Positions 37,942 to 50,629 of a stretch of 64,000 bases of DNA are shown piece by piece. This DNA comes from Escarpia spicata. Its lineage: Eukaryota > Annelida > Polychaeta > Sabellida > Siboglinidae. A program made the translations under genes and the position numbers. Under the pieces are notes generated by a model. That model ran no database searches and had not been told where the DNA came from. It was given only the letters and a program-made list of their open reading frames with translations. The number at the start of each line of letters is the position of its first letter. Within the stretch, counting starts at the first letter, position 1. Location of the stretch: contig OZ023211.1 in assembly GCA_963995525.1 (NCBI GenBank), positions 54,794,564 to 54,858,563 of the forward strand. The letters run 5' to 3'.

Positions 37942-38564
37942 CAATCACATTTGAGAAAACATGATGTAGGAATGTCACAAAAAGGCAAAGAAAGTGTGAA
38001 ATTACTGGTTCATTAAACGAGTTGATTCACAGTACATTGTCTCGAGGTGTGAAGTGTGTTGTGGTCAGTGTGAAAGAAAATCAGTCTGCAGTCACTAGTG
38101 TAGAGAAGTCATGGTCAGCAGCAAGTTTTGTTATCTCAAAGGAACTAGGTGAATGAAGGAAATTTATGTTAAACACAATGTCTGCAAATGGATTAGATCA
38201 AACAGCACTGTAGGTGATTGAAGTGACTTACAACTATGTGACTTACTAGATTTTAACAATATAATTACATTTCCCAGTTTGAACGTCCCCTACAATTCAA
38301 TTATTTGGCATTTTATCATATGTGTACAACATTTTGTCAAACAAGATTTGGTCACACTTTCACTGCCAGTTTATTTCTACCAATACTGCTGCAACCAGAG
38401 GTCACATATAAATGACATCTTTATTAGTAATCTGTTGTTCTTATAGTTTAATTAATTTGTTACAATGCCAACAATTAGCATTAATTATTGGAAATATAAT
38501 TATGTAGGTAATATTTACTCACAGTGTATCTATTTGACAAACAAGAAGCTTTAGACGATTTTTC
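37942..38564. other. Intronic, no feature recognised
   Basis: AT-rich; nothing recognisable. Confidence 0.4.
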
Positions 38565-38785
38565 CTATACCCATCCATTGTGAGTGTATCTCTAGAAGCA
38601 GTGCTCTAACTGGCGATTTGATAATGTATGAACTGCTCAGATAACGAGACATCACTGTCAAATAACACGCATGGGAATCAAGTTGGTTTCTTGGAGAACA
38701 AGTCTGCCATGGGTGAAGTGTAAAAGCATGGAGATTTGTCCTAGATGAGGCCAAGCATTATGTAAGAACCATACCTATCTTTTAT
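38565..38785 (+). mobile_element. Diverged tRNA-derived SINE copy
   Basis: GAACAAGTCTGCCATGGGTG, AAGTGTAAAAGC and TATGTAAGAACCATACCTAT align with the body and tail of 16388-16733. The head is not identifiable. Confidence 0.5.
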
Positions 38786-40169
38786 TTATAAACCAATGAT
38801 TGCTGTCTTTCAGCATGCAATCTTTACATTTATTTTATAAAATGGTGTATGAGTCTTTATTTGTTTAAGTTTCGGCCGACCTTCACGCATCAGTTTGACA
38901 TGTATGGGGCTGAAATTCCGTAGGCGTGCTTTTGATTAAAGATAATATTCACATATGACTGTCAATCATCGGGATATTTGTAGACTTGATTTGAACACGA
39001 TATTCCATGAATGCAAAACGTTCATTTCAATTTCAGTTTTCACTTTTTCTTACAGTGTAAAGTTGCAGTCACAAGAAGTCTGTCTTCAAGTCTCAGTAAT
39101 ATGATGGAATATCAAATCTAAATCAAGGCCACATAATTGGGTTAACAGCCCACTGCACAGAAATTACGTCTTAATTAAATTCCTGGCAGCAATAATTTTG
39201 TTTCTTGTGATTGCAAAAACTGAACCATGAAAAAGTCGAAAGCATCCTCAGATCCATTTAGCTTTAGCTGATTATTAAGATTGATAATGCTTATTACCCA
39301 GCTTATGTACATATGACAACCTAATCCTGTTGCTAGCAAACATGTCATAATCTGAGTTAGCATGTTGTAATTGTTGGGGCAGTTTTCCTGAAAAAATCTC
39401 TTGCAAATATGCATTTTCTAATGGATGGTCAGATATAGAAACAAGTCTGGGCTTGTGCATAATTCGGGTAAAACATCTGGGAAATGGCGCACCAAACATT
39501 GTTAAACCTCTTTAAAAGAAGTCATGAAAACATTTTTGTATTGCCTTAATGAAAGGTGCTCTGTTGTAGTTTATAAAATTAAAAAGTAATAACAATCCTC
39601 TCGCCAGAGTCCCATATTACAGTGGAAGTCTCCTGCTGTTGGTTTCTATTGACGTGGAGTGGTGAGGATAATCTGGGAAAGTTTTTCGCCATGCATTATC
39701 CAAGAAGTGGGAAAGGTTAATAAATCAGCAAGTGCGTTCCTTATGAGTGATCTGCCTGGTAAATGACGTGAAAAGCCCAGGCTTTCACGTCCTGTGTCTT
39801 ACGATGTCGCCGGGCGATGTGTGAGCGCTACACAGACGTCGGTCGTAGCTGGAGCACCAATAATCCTTCCATCTCGACTAGCTCATAACACGCCCATTAG
39901 GTTATAGTATTTCAGAGGAAACTCTAGATTAACTGTTTTTGCAGACCCATAAATTCTGTTGGCAGTCGACACGCAAGAAGGATGGTGGTGACTTGATGAT
40001 TTGGCTCTCAGTGCCTTTTGGGGGTGAGGCAGGTGTTGTGCAGCAGAGTGAAGGTGGCGAGGGTCTCTGGGTGGGGTGTGATATTGGGAGACAGAGGGGA
40101 TTACAATAACCACGATGGTGGTTAAGTCGTGGGTATTGGAGGAAGAAATGTGTGTGGTGATACTAGTGG
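38786..40169. other. Intronic, no feature recognised
   Basis: AT-rich; chance frames only. Confidence 0.4.
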
Positions 40170-40470
40170 GTATATTGGGAGGGTTGAAGGGACAAGTAGG
40201 GGTGGGGTTGGAGGGGGCATTGAGGGTTGGAAAGGGCAGTGAGGATGGGAGGGGGCAGTGAGGGTAGGAACGGAAGGGCAGGGTGGGTGGAAGGGGGAAT
40301 GAGGATGCAAAGGCGCACGGAGAGTGGGAGGGGCAGCAAATGTGGGGGGTAACAAGGTTGGGGGCAGTGAGGGTGGGGGCAGCAAGAGTGGGGGGGCAAC
40401 ATGGATGGGGGCAACAAGGGTGGGTCAGCAAGTGTGGGAGGGGGCAGCGAGGGTGGGAGGGGGCAGCAAA
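40170..40470 (+). repeat. G-rich degenerate repeat (possible G-quadruplex tract)
   Basis: Degenerate units of roughly 18-24 bp, such as GAGGGTGGGGGCAGCAA, form a strongly G-biased + strand with many GGGG runs. The 199-codon proline-rich minus frame and the Gly-rich plus frames are artefacts of this bias. Confidence 0.85.
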
Positions 40471-40624
40471 AGCACATATCAATTTAATAACATTTGTGTA
40501 GTTTGGATAAAAATGACCAGTTTAAAACATTGATTAAAACATTGAAAGAAATTGTTTAGAGGCTGTTCAGTTTCACTAACTGTGTTTTGATGTAACAGTT
40601 GTGGTATGCTGGTTATGGTATTAC

Positions 40625-40868
40625 ACTCCTGTCTTGATAGTGCACCCCTGTCATTACTGTATACTCACGTCATTGTAGTGCACTCCTGTCATGGTGGTGC
40701 ACTCGTGTCATGGTAGTCCACTTATGTTGTGGTAGTGCACTTGTGTTATAGTGCACATCTGTCATGGTGATGCAATCCTCTCATGGCAGTGCACTCTTGT
40801 CTTGATAGTGCACTCACGTCATGGTGGTGCACATCTGTCAAGATGGTGTTCTCGTGTCATGTCAGTGG
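40625..40868. repeat. 19-bp degenerate minisatellite, about 13 copies
   Basis: The unit is approximately CACTCCTGTCATGGTAGTG, with many substitutions. Confidence 0.9.
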
Positions 40869-41214
40869 TTTACTGCTTTTTTATGACAGACGTGTGAAGC
40901 ATAAGCTATAAAATAGAACCATTGCGTAAAACGTATCAATTTCGTAGGTGTATAAAAGTACTACCCCGGGTAGTGGTTGCTGATCAATAAATACTCAAGG
41001 TGGTGCCGTAAACAGCCATGATGGATATGCATTAAATACCTATTTCAGCCACATCAAAATGTCATTTATAGTTTGAATGTAACACCTGTTTGTGTTTCAA
41101 AATGTTGTTTGATTATTTTTTCAACACCTGACGTGTTTGTGCATTGTGCTGAAAATCGTGCATCAACATTTTACAGGTGGAATAAGCAACGCAACATTTT
41201 GAGAATGTACAAAA
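40869..41214. other. Intronic, no feature recognised
   Basis: Spacer before the LINE remnant. Confidence 0.4.
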
Positions 41215-42495
41215 TCAATATATCATCCATCCTTGCCAAGTGGCCTGTCCATCTCATCTGGCTTCTCAATAATCCTCCTTTTACACTGCATTGCATTCCA
41301 ACCTCTCTTCTCAGGTCATTCGTCCTTCTTCTGTCTACCCTCTGTGTTCTTGTTATTTTTCTAACCCAGTTGTTCTCACAAACTTGCAGCTTCTGTTGTT
41401 GTTGTGTCAGCGCCACTGTATTCAGACATGACATGCCGAGCTTTTTTGAAATTTGTCTGTCCATCATGTCTCCCTCTACCTTTCTCCAAGCATTCGCTCC
41501 TGCTTGTATTCAGCGTCGCACCTCCACATCTGAATGCCCATTCACCATAACCATTCCTACAAGGTATACAAAGCTGTTCATTTGTTTAATTTCCTTTCCA
41601 CCCAACCTGATGTCCAATACCTCTCTCTTTTGTCCAACCCAAATCACTGCTGTCTTTTCCAGGCTCATCCTCAGTCCGTGTTTCTTGAACACCATGTTCC
41701 ATTCCTCCAACATGTCTTGTAGCTCTTGTTTGCTTTCTGCTACTATGGCCAGATCATCTGCATACATTTCTGAGAACATCCTTCATGCTGATCTTCCATC
41801 ACCATGATAAATAGTAAAGGGTTTAGGGCACTTCCTTGCCTCAATCCTATGTTAACACGAAATTCTTTCGACATCCCATATTCAGCCACAACTCTTCCTG
41901 TTGTTCTTTCATACATTGCTCCCACCATCCTGGCATCTGCTTCTGGCACTCCCATCCATCTCACTGTTGCCAACACCATCTCTCTTGGGACTGTGTCTTA
42001 GGCCTTCTCCAGGTCCACAAATCCCACTGTCATTCTCCCTTGCATCTCCACCATCCATCTTGTCCACCAGCTGTCTCAATGCAAACACCACATCCGTTGT
42101 CCCTCTGCCATTTCTGAATCCCTGTTGTTCTTCACCTTATTCCTGTTTTACTCTCTTTCGAATCCTCCCATCCAGGATCTTCTCTAGCAGCTTCATGATG
42201 TGACTTAGAAGTGTGATGCCTCTGTATTTCCCTGTATCGTGCACATCTCCCTTCCTCTTCCATATTGGGACAATTAGCCCTGTCAACCAGTATTCTGGTA
42301 CTACACCTTGCGTCATACATGTATTTCAGCAGCCTCTTTGTCCAGCTGATTCTACTCTCCCCTGCTGCCATTACCATATCAACACACATCTCATCGCTAC
42401 CAGGTGCTCTCCCCTTCTTCATCCTTTTTAACTCGGTTTGCATTTCTGCAACAGTAATATCAGCTAGCTCCACTTTCCCTTCTACATACGATGGT
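41215..42495 (-). pseudogene. RTE-like LINE reverse transcriptase, broken
   Basis: Read on the minus strand, pieces in order: ELADITVAEMQTELKRMKKG then RAPGSDEM (42473 downward), the start of the reverse transcriptase; NCPNMEEEGRCARYREIQRH in a shifted frame; MVFALRQLVDKMDGG; MVLATVRWMGVPEADARMVG; FRVNIGLRQGSALNPLLFIM; then MYADDLAIVAESKQELQDML, with the catalytic YADD; LEKTAVIWVGQKRE; and VCENNWVRKITRTQRVDRRR, RSQMRWTGHLARM. At least four frameshifts and a deletion separate them. The C-terminus is cut off near 41215. Fragments of the same family lie at 56735-57235 and 22660-22820. The finer clade is uncertain. Plus-strand frames here are shadows. Confidence 0.85.
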
Positions 42496-42799
42496 AATTG
42501 TCAAAATATCATTAATTCTTCTTATAATTATAAAGTAACCATAAGCATACCATCATTTTATTATGGTATAAATGATTAAGTTTGTATTCATGTTTTACTT
42601 GAAAATTAGTTAATTTATTTTTTTAATATTATGTTATAATGAGTGCAATTTAATTAGTAGTCAACCCATTCTATTTATGTATTGTAGGTAATGTATGTGT
42701 ATACATTAACTGCATCTATGAGATGATTTATTCACTTAGTTCCAGAAGAACTTACTGTCGTACTTTTATGCTTTAATTTTATGGAACAAGGAAACTATT
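42496..42799. other. Intronic, no feature recognised
   Basis: AT-rich spacer. Confidence 0.4.
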
Positions 42800-42973
42800 A
42801 TTAAATTATTATGTTCTGGTGGTCCACACTATAAGCCCCTAGGGGTTTCTAGAGGATCTCCACGGTTGCAATATATTTTTTTCTTCTTCTGTTTTTATAA
42901 TCCATTGTACATGTGTTCACTAATTTATACTTTTAACCGAAATAAAGTACATTCATTCATTCATTCATTCAAT
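42800..42973 (+). mobile_element. Probable LINE 3' end with (ATTC)n tail
   Basis: GGTGGTCCACACTATAAGCC and CCTAGGGGTTTCTAGAGG are followed by T-rich text, AATAAAGTAC and a (CATT)n tail at about 42952-42970. This is the look of a L2- or CR1-group 3' untranslated end. No coding part is attached. Confidence 0.5.
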
Positions 42974-45613
42974 TCCAAGTCATTGTTATTTCCTTCCTGG
43001 TTCAGAAGCTTTGTGTAGTAGTTTAGATTAGAACAAGTTATATTTTAATTGTGAAGATATAGACTGTGTTACGGTAAAATCTCACTTCATTTCTAGCATA
43101 ATGGCTAGATAAAGTTGATGGCTATTCATTTCTGTTTAAGTTTTTCACAAATGTTTCCTTTCACACACAATGCTTATCATACATTTTGACTTAGATTATC
43201 TTTGTAAAATTCTTGTTCTTTCTTTGTGTATGAGAGTAAATAAACTGTAGAACTCGATAAATGATACTTAACACTATCAATATTATTATAAATAATTGCA
43301 ACTATCTTTAGTCTGCATTATCTTGGTACAGTCCTGCAGTGAAAATGATAACAGAATCCTAAACCAGGGTCAACAGTATCTGGAAAATGAAAGTAAAAGC
43401 AGGCGCCCCTTGCCAACATTTGCATGCTCAGTGTTGTTAAGCCATTAGCAATTTCCCGTAGGTTATGTAGATATTGTTGTTTATGTTCTTATAAGTACCC
43501 AGACAGAGGCAGGTGCACGTGATGCGCATACTACTGAAGGTGCCTGGGTGGATTTAATTTCCACGTAACACCAAGTGTAGTGATATTTGCAATATATACT
43601 TAGAGATGGATGCCTGGAACTTGGCGCAAATTATGCCATGAGATGTTTCTTTAAATGTACAGTTTTTCAAAATTACTATGCTGCTTGTACATTTTTTATT
43701 TTCAAAATCTAACAACAGTATATATCAAGTTATGTTAAGCCTTGCCTAAAGAAATTTGGCGCACACACATTACCTGTATAATACTCTCTATGTATATTGA
43801 AAATGATGCAGATTGACATAAATTTTAAAGTTATATAAACCTGAATAACTATTGTGTTTTGTTCTACAAATGCTTGCCTGAGCCTATATTGTAATGCATA
43901 AATGTACATATACATTGTGTACACATATACTGTATGTAAGCATAGTGTAGTATATTAAACTACAAACTGTACACTGCTACTACGTTTCATTAACTTATTA
44001 TTAATTAAATTATTTAATTTTTGTCGCGTGTCGCAAGTGCCTTTTTAACCATTGCTCACTGCACTCTACGTGCCCTTTTACTAAAATGGCACCCTGTCCT
44101 TTTGAAAACATGGGCAAAACACTGTTACTCAGCTCACCTGAAATTCACCATTTTGGATAACATTTTATTATTTGCAAAAACGTCTTTTAGATTTAAAATA
44201 CAGCATGCCACAGAAAAGCAGGGAACGGACAGGTTTTCAAGTTTGTTCATTCAGTCTGTCAAATATGGCAAGAGCTCGTAAACAGCCTGACAATTGCGTG
44301 GAAAATGAGACCCTTTGACAGCTGCATTGATAAATGGCAAATATAAACGGTAGACGCCAAAACAACGTGAGATGTTGTGAATGGTATTTATTGTCGATCT
44401 ATGGTAAATAGTCTCTTCATTGGATGTTATTGATTAAACAGTAAGAGCACTCTAATTGGTGCCGATGTTGTCTTTGCTTCTGGAATCCTCATGTGGTAAC
44501 GTCTTACATTCGAATGTAGGTTGCATGTGTGGCTCGTTTCAAGTCAAATCACATTAAGGTCAATTTGAAAATGATCACCGAAGCACTGGCAGTGGACAGA
44601 GAGAGGTGTACTGGGGAGCCTCAGGCAGTCACAAATTGGATTTTGAGTTTTTAAAACTGCTTATTGCTATACGGCACTGCGTATGATGCACATAAAAACA
44701 TGATAGGAATCACTAGTGTTAGTCCGATTTTGATGATGATTAGTTGTCATTCATCCGATCAATTAGTCAATATTTTCATTCAAATATATCGTTTTTACAT
44801 CAACTGCCACCAATGGGTTGTCCTATTTCTGTAACCTAGTGATCAAACTTCTTAAAATGGCTGCCCACAAAACATTTACACAATTGATCACCGATCGGTT
44901 TAGCCAAACCAATGATCGATTATAAAAATTAAACCAATTCCCACCTCTAGAACTCTCTATTATAATGACTTTAATCAGAGAGTGGTGCTTTTATGGAAGG
45001 CACTACTTCATTGCCACAACTCCCAAAAGGAATTAGCAAGAAGATTTAACAAGATTGCCTTCCAGAAAAACAAATTATTGAAAGCCCAACATGACTGTTA
45101 CTGCGTACAATGTGCCCTTCGGAGATTTTTTATGTACCAGTGATATTATTACCTCCCGATAACGACGTTTTATTGCAAAAAAAGTCAACTGAATTGTGGA
45201 AGGACTGCTTGGTTGTAATCCACAATCCAGCTGGAAAATAATCGTTAGATATGTTCAGATTTTGCCGTCATATGTGGCACAATCAGAGATCTATTGATGG
45301 GATATTGGTTGGTGTGTGCAGTGATTGGCTGTGACCTTGTGTGAATCTCTCTTGTCATAAGTGCCTCGATAGAGTATGCTCTTTTGATTCTCTGCAAACT
45401 TCATAACAACATCATACACATGACAGACAGGACATTCTGCAGATAACATAATCACTAGAACAAAGGTCAAGACTTGTATACTCAAAAGTTCTAACTCAAA
45501 ATTAATGTCTTTTTGTTTCTGTCATAGACAAAAGTTATTGTAATGACTATATTAAAAATGGTGGCCAGGAGGAATTATTTTGTAAGGCCGGAGATATTCT
45601 ATGAAGAGTATTA
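42974..45613. other. Intronic, no feature recognised
   Basis: AT-rich, with chance frames of up to 86 codons (44021-44281) lacking motifs. Confidence 0.4.
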
Positions 45614-45790
45614 CAGTGGAATCATGTTAATCTACACCCAGATAATCCGAAAACCTCAACATCTGGACATCATTTCATGAGAACCGGAATTTAAAATGCT
45701 AATTCTGTATAATTTGTTTACTCGGAAACATTGTTAATCCAAACAAACACACTTGAGCCCAAAGTGTCCACATTAACAAGGTTCCACAAA
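45614..45790. mobile_element. Tigger/pogo-type MITE, decayed
   Basis: The left end CAGTGGAATCATGTTAATC is preceded by TA. The inverse of the right end reads GTGGAACCTTGTTAATGTGG. The two agree as terminal inverted repeats. The right CTG and TA are mutated. Confidence 0.55.
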
Positions 45791-47226
45791 TCACAAATGG
45801 ATCATTTTCTTGTGTTCTACGTTACAGGTTTAAGGAAAAACATTAAAACAAATCCGTAAAATTATCTCCTCAGTTTGTTTGGTGAATTGTGTTCGTTCGT
45901 GTTTATAATAGAAACCTGTGAATTGTATAAGAAATATATGCAGTCAGTTTATCACAAATATATTCATATCTACACAAACTATTGAAAGAATTTACATGTC
46001 TAGACCATCCATCAACTAAAGTATGTGCCAGACTATAGTCTATTGGCAGAATGATTATGGTGCCTCAGACATTTTTTGGCTCAATTTCCCAATTTAAAGT
46101 TGGTGGCTTATTGCAACAGATGTATTAGAAAATTGGCAGGAATGTGTCAATCATTGCAGTTTATTACTATCCCATTCATAAACCCTAAACAAAGCCACCA
46201 CATACCACTCCCCCAGACTGTGATTGGGAATATAACGTTTGGCGATATATTGGCTGGCGCATTTGCATTGAGACAACGGCAGCAGAAATGCCGTGAACTT
46301 CACCAGCAAAGAGTCCCAAGCATGGATGAAGTGAATTATCACACCTAATTCTGATAGGAAATTACATATTGAAATTTGAAGATAAATGCATGCCTCCATC
46401 CCTTGGGTCCGTGCACGCACACATGCATTCATGTATGCATGTACTCAAGTGCACACGGTTTATCCAGGCTTTGAAATAATGACAGTATGGTATGGCCTTC
46501 CAGAGGGACGATTAACTTAATTTGCTGATTAACTTACAGCCGTAGGTGTCTTTGCTTCCTTCCCTCTTTTGCTGCTGGCTATAGCATGTCTCTAGTAGGT
46601 CAGTGCAGTCAGTGAAGGTGTCTACTGCTCTGTCTACGGTGTATCAGATAGTGACATTCATGGTTGTCCCATCATCTGTTTTACCGAATTAACTGCACAG
46701 TAACCTCAAAGCTGTTCCTTTTACGAGGTTTTGCCTTGCATCAAAAGTCCCCATTGTCTCATTCAATTTTGAATGATGGCTTCAGCCAGTGGTTTTGTCG
46801 TTGTCACATTTGGCACGTCCCGTTCTTGGTTTTTTTTATATGTAGTATATTACATTGGATGACTGCTTATGGACGTGTCAGGTCCTAAATCCACAGGATG
46901 TGAGACATTACAGTTGTACATATTGCAATATTAAGGGATGGGGTTTCATTCCACTATGTGGATATATGCGGACCCATAAAGAGGCTATTGTGCTTTCGTT
47001 CGTGAACTCTCCTATGCATCAGTCTTAAGGGATTAGTATTGGTTCAAAACCCCCGCCAATACATGGTGTGAGACATGTGATTTTTTATGATCCATAAACC
47101 TTTTCTTTTATAAATGTGCTCCATCAATTTAAATAAACCTTTGTGAATTGAGAGTATTTTCTGTGGGTCATCCTAACCTGTCTTTACTGACCCTGATTTG
47201 TTCCCTCTGAAGTTCTGAAGCATGTA
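45791..47226. other. Intronic, no feature recognised
   Basis: A small alternating GCATGC/CACACATG stretch lies near 46388-46460. No gene was seen. Confidence 0.4.
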
Positions 47227-47486
47227 CAGTGGAACCTCACTATTAAGGTCTCTGGACAAAGGTGACCTTAATTGCACTGTATTAGGTGGACTAATATGCT
47301 ATTCTTTACTGTATGTGGAAATAATTTGGGACTGTCCTACGGTGACCTTAATTAAGAGGTGGATGTATTAGATGAACTAATTACCTATTCTTTATTATAT
47401 GTAGAAATAATTTTGGACTTTTCTAGGGTGACCTTAATTGTGAGGTGGATATATTACTAAGGTGACCCTAAAGCAAGGTACCACTG
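47227..47486. mobile_element. Tigger/pogo-type MITE family B, copy 1
   Basis: The left end CAGTGGAACCTCACTATTAA and the inverse of the right end (CAGTGGTACCTTGCTTTAGG) are similar. The left flank is TA and the right flank TG. The interior repeats GGTGACCTTAATT three times. It shares its start with 51970-52147. Confidence 0.65.
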
Positions 47487-48841
47487 TGCATTTTACTCTG
47501 GTTCATAAAAACTTTGTATCATGGGCCTGAGATACACACTCTGGTTGGTAAGCGTCTTAATTCTCTCATGTAGCCGCACTGGGACTTACACACGGTGCAT
47601 TGGCTGATGGCGGATGAAACATTCCAGGAAGAGTACATATTACAGCTCCACCACACAGACTCATACAGAGATAACACTTTACTATGACAGCCCTTCAAAG
47701 TCCAGTGTGAACAAATACATGGCACTAATGGCTCCTGCAAGTTTTATGAGTATCCACTGGGGTGACATTGTATGTAATCTCAACTTACACCACTGAACTA
47801 GGGAAGTGTGGAGTGAACGAAATTGGCCAGGTTTAGTGCAGGAGCAAGACGGCTAGAACTGTATTCCTCCTGATCAAGATTGCGGCAGACATCAGTCCCA
47901 CTACTATCCAATGAATAAAACAAAAAATGCAATGTTTTTACTTTTTTTGCAAAATCTGTCAAATAGATGTAGAACCTATGGCAATGAAACAGTCACAGTT
48001 GACAGTTAACAACATGTTAAGTACAGATAATATTATGTTGTGTGAATAAAAATGGCAAAAAATAACTCTGCCAAATACCTCTTCCAAATACTTGTGAATT
48101 CACTGTCAATATATGCTAGCACTGGACCTGCAAATTTGCCTGATCTGTAATTTGCCTGATCTGTTTCACACAGTTCACATAAAAAGTTATTTAAAAAAAT
48201 TTCAAATGTCACCACTTTCTAGCTACTATAATTATCATTGTGAAACACAACATGAAGGTTAACTATGTTTTGACCCTTAGTACGCATCCACACAGCATAA
48301 TATGCCATTAGCCTCATTCTAATGTCACCTGCCAACTAGCATCCAGTAAACTCATTTCACCATTTCAAAGACATTCTCCTATTTAAAGCTGCCTACGACT
48401 GAAATAACATCTAACTGATGCAATGTGGCATTCACTGGACATTGGCGAGTTATTAATAGCATAGTGGGTGGCCTTTTATTGGTCCACGGGCATGGGATTA
48501 TTTATGAATTTTTATCCATTAATATTTTAGTGTTGTCGTTGTTGCAATAGCATGTATGGGGTGATGTAACTCAGTCGTTCAGTCATGTCTTTATGTGAGG
48601 TAAATGGCAGGACAGACTCAGTCTCACGATAGGATAGACTCGCTGGTGGACGCTGTGTCATGTCACTGAGAGTGTTGTAATTTTAAAAGAAATAGTTTTT
48701 ATAAATAATTTGCTTAATAAAATAATTAAGTTTAATAATAGACATTCTTACATGCTGTATCGTTTGTTTATAATACCGATTAATAATAACTGGCTTACAC
48801 TCACCTGTTGAGCAACAAACTAAAGGCAGCAATTGCCACTA
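47487..48841. other. Intronic, no feature recognised
   Basis: AT-rich; chance frames only. Confidence 0.4.
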
Positions 48842-49739
48842 CAGTCATGTCTCATTTATCCAGTCTTTAATAATCCGGTTGTTCCGTGATCCGAACATTT
48901 TTGTGTGGGAACCATCTTGATAACATGTTAATTGCTCCATTAATCCGTTTATTCATGATTCCGATTCCGCACACTGTTTTGGGGAACCGACCGGCCGTTT
49001 AAAACTGTATTGTGCTTCAGATAACCAGTCATTATTGATCTCAGAAAATCAGTAATGTGGAACAAAGCACTGACCATGTGAGTAAATCATCCAGTCTACT
49101 CATGTTGTCTGCTTTGTAACTAGCACCAAAGTTGGCTCACTGGTTTCAGTGGTCAGTGTGAAGTCAATTGGTCAATTAGCAGTGTTGGGGTTTGCTTTTA
49201 GATGAAACAGATTTAGAGTTGAAGTGGACAGCCACAACATCTGTAGCTTCAAAGCCCACTGCAACAGATATCTGACCTGCCACTACTTGGAGTGTGTAGT
49301 TGACAGCCAGCCCCCTTTCTGTGGACATCCACCAGTGCCTTCCCTTCACAAAGCAAGCCTGGAATGACAGTAGCCAGTCTACCATTGCTAACTGCTGCCT
49401 CAACACTTGGGATATCATGAAACGCATTCAAAAACAGTCACAGATTACCCAGTCGTGTGTAATGGACTATTTCCAGATGACTGGCGCTGGTTATTGTTGT
49501 GTCTCAATAACAGTACAGTATATAAAATGTACACTGTACATAAAATGTAGCTTGTATCCAAGGAAAATGTTGCCCCTATTAAAAGAAAGGATTACTTGTA
49601 AAACACCGTTTTAATCTTTCTCAATGATGCACATTGTTTAATAATGAGCGATAATAGGGTGTTTCACTAATCCGCACATTTCGTTTATCCGGCAAAAAAC
49701 ATTGGGAACCAAAGTGTGCGGTTAAACGAGACATGACTG
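48842..49739 (+). mobile_element. pogo/Tigger-like DNA transposon with TA duplication
   Basis: CAGTCATGTCTCATTTATCC at the left and its inverse at the right (GGTTAAACGAGACATGACTG) are long terminal inverted repeats. Both are flanked by TA (48840-48841 and 49740-49741), the Tc1/mariner-superfamily target. Further inward the two ends also share ATCCG-rich text. The 0.9-kb interior keeps only the tail of a transposase (49300-49430). Confidence 0.85.
49300..49430 (+). pseudogene. Remnant of pogo/Tigger transposase C-terminal region
   Basis: The frame reads SVDIHQCLPFTKQAW, then NDSSQSTIANCCLNTWDI. The spacing of AW, TI and NC matches the block near the end of the DDE domain of Tigger/pogo transposases, usually written AWxxVxxxTIxNCFxxxG. 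The catalytic acidic residues are upstream and absent. The match is short, so it leans on the surrounding terminal repeats for support. Confidence 0.55.
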
Positions 49740-49741
49740 TA

Positions 49742-50629
49742 CCTAATCATTTTGTTAAAAAGTATGCAAAAAGCAGTGATAAATCTAAATGAAACTCATT
49801 GTAAGAAGAATAGATACAACTAAATGCAGTTCAGGAATCTTCTTTGACCTACTACACCAGTTGTCCATGCAGATCTATTTACATGAGAGTGGACTATAGC
49901 TGAATTAGTTTTGGCGTGATTCACAAAACAACGAAGGGTTTTCTCAGTTCTCTGTTGGCAATATCTGATGTCGTGTTGAGTGTTTTCCATTACTGATGCT
50001 GCTGATGTGACACGTCATTTGTGTAAGATTGAAAGACAAGTCAGCACTCCAGTTTGTCACAGGTAGTTAGTGTCACTGCTGTCCCTGTGGATTGTAGAGA
50101 CACTAACCGAGACATTGGATTATTCCACTTGATGGCAGTGTCAAGGCAATATGTAGACATGTCACTGAGAAAGCACTTCTGTGACTACAGTTACTCAAGA
50201 TTGCCGTTGTATTTTCTGGACTCTCATTCATAAATTTACACAATAATTTTCTTTTAATTTTCACTGAACATTAGATGTCCATTCATTGAACTCTTGTGGG
50301 AGGCTTAATTTGTTTTTAGGAAAAACTGCTCTTAATTAACCTAATGCAATCTGTGACGTAGGTTTTGACCTAGCCCAGTGTTGGTGAAGTGGTGCCATAT
50401 TCTGCGTAATTGCGATTGTGTCGACATATGAGAAGTCAATAGCTGTCTACTGTCATCACTAGGCGCTACCTGATATAGCCCATGGAGCCTCTGGTGCGCA
50501 ATATAACACTACATATGTGTGACTTCCTATTTCTCTACCTTTTCTTCTCTCTTCCTCTTCTCTATGGCAATATTCAAACTGGTAGTAAGTTGTCTTCTCT
50601 CTACCTTTTTCCTTCTGTACCTCCCCTCT
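49742..50629. other. Intronic, no feature recognised
   Basis: Unique-looking DNA that becomes pyrimidine-rich toward 50560-50630, merging into the next array. Confidence 0.4.

Noticed and set aside
39883..40533. 199-codon Pro-rich minus frame and Gly-rich plus frames
   Set aside because: Artefacts of the G-rich degenerate repeat; several frames are open at once.
41073..42579. + strand frames of 244, 104 and 100 codons
   Set aside because: Shadows of the minus strand LINE reverse transcriptase.
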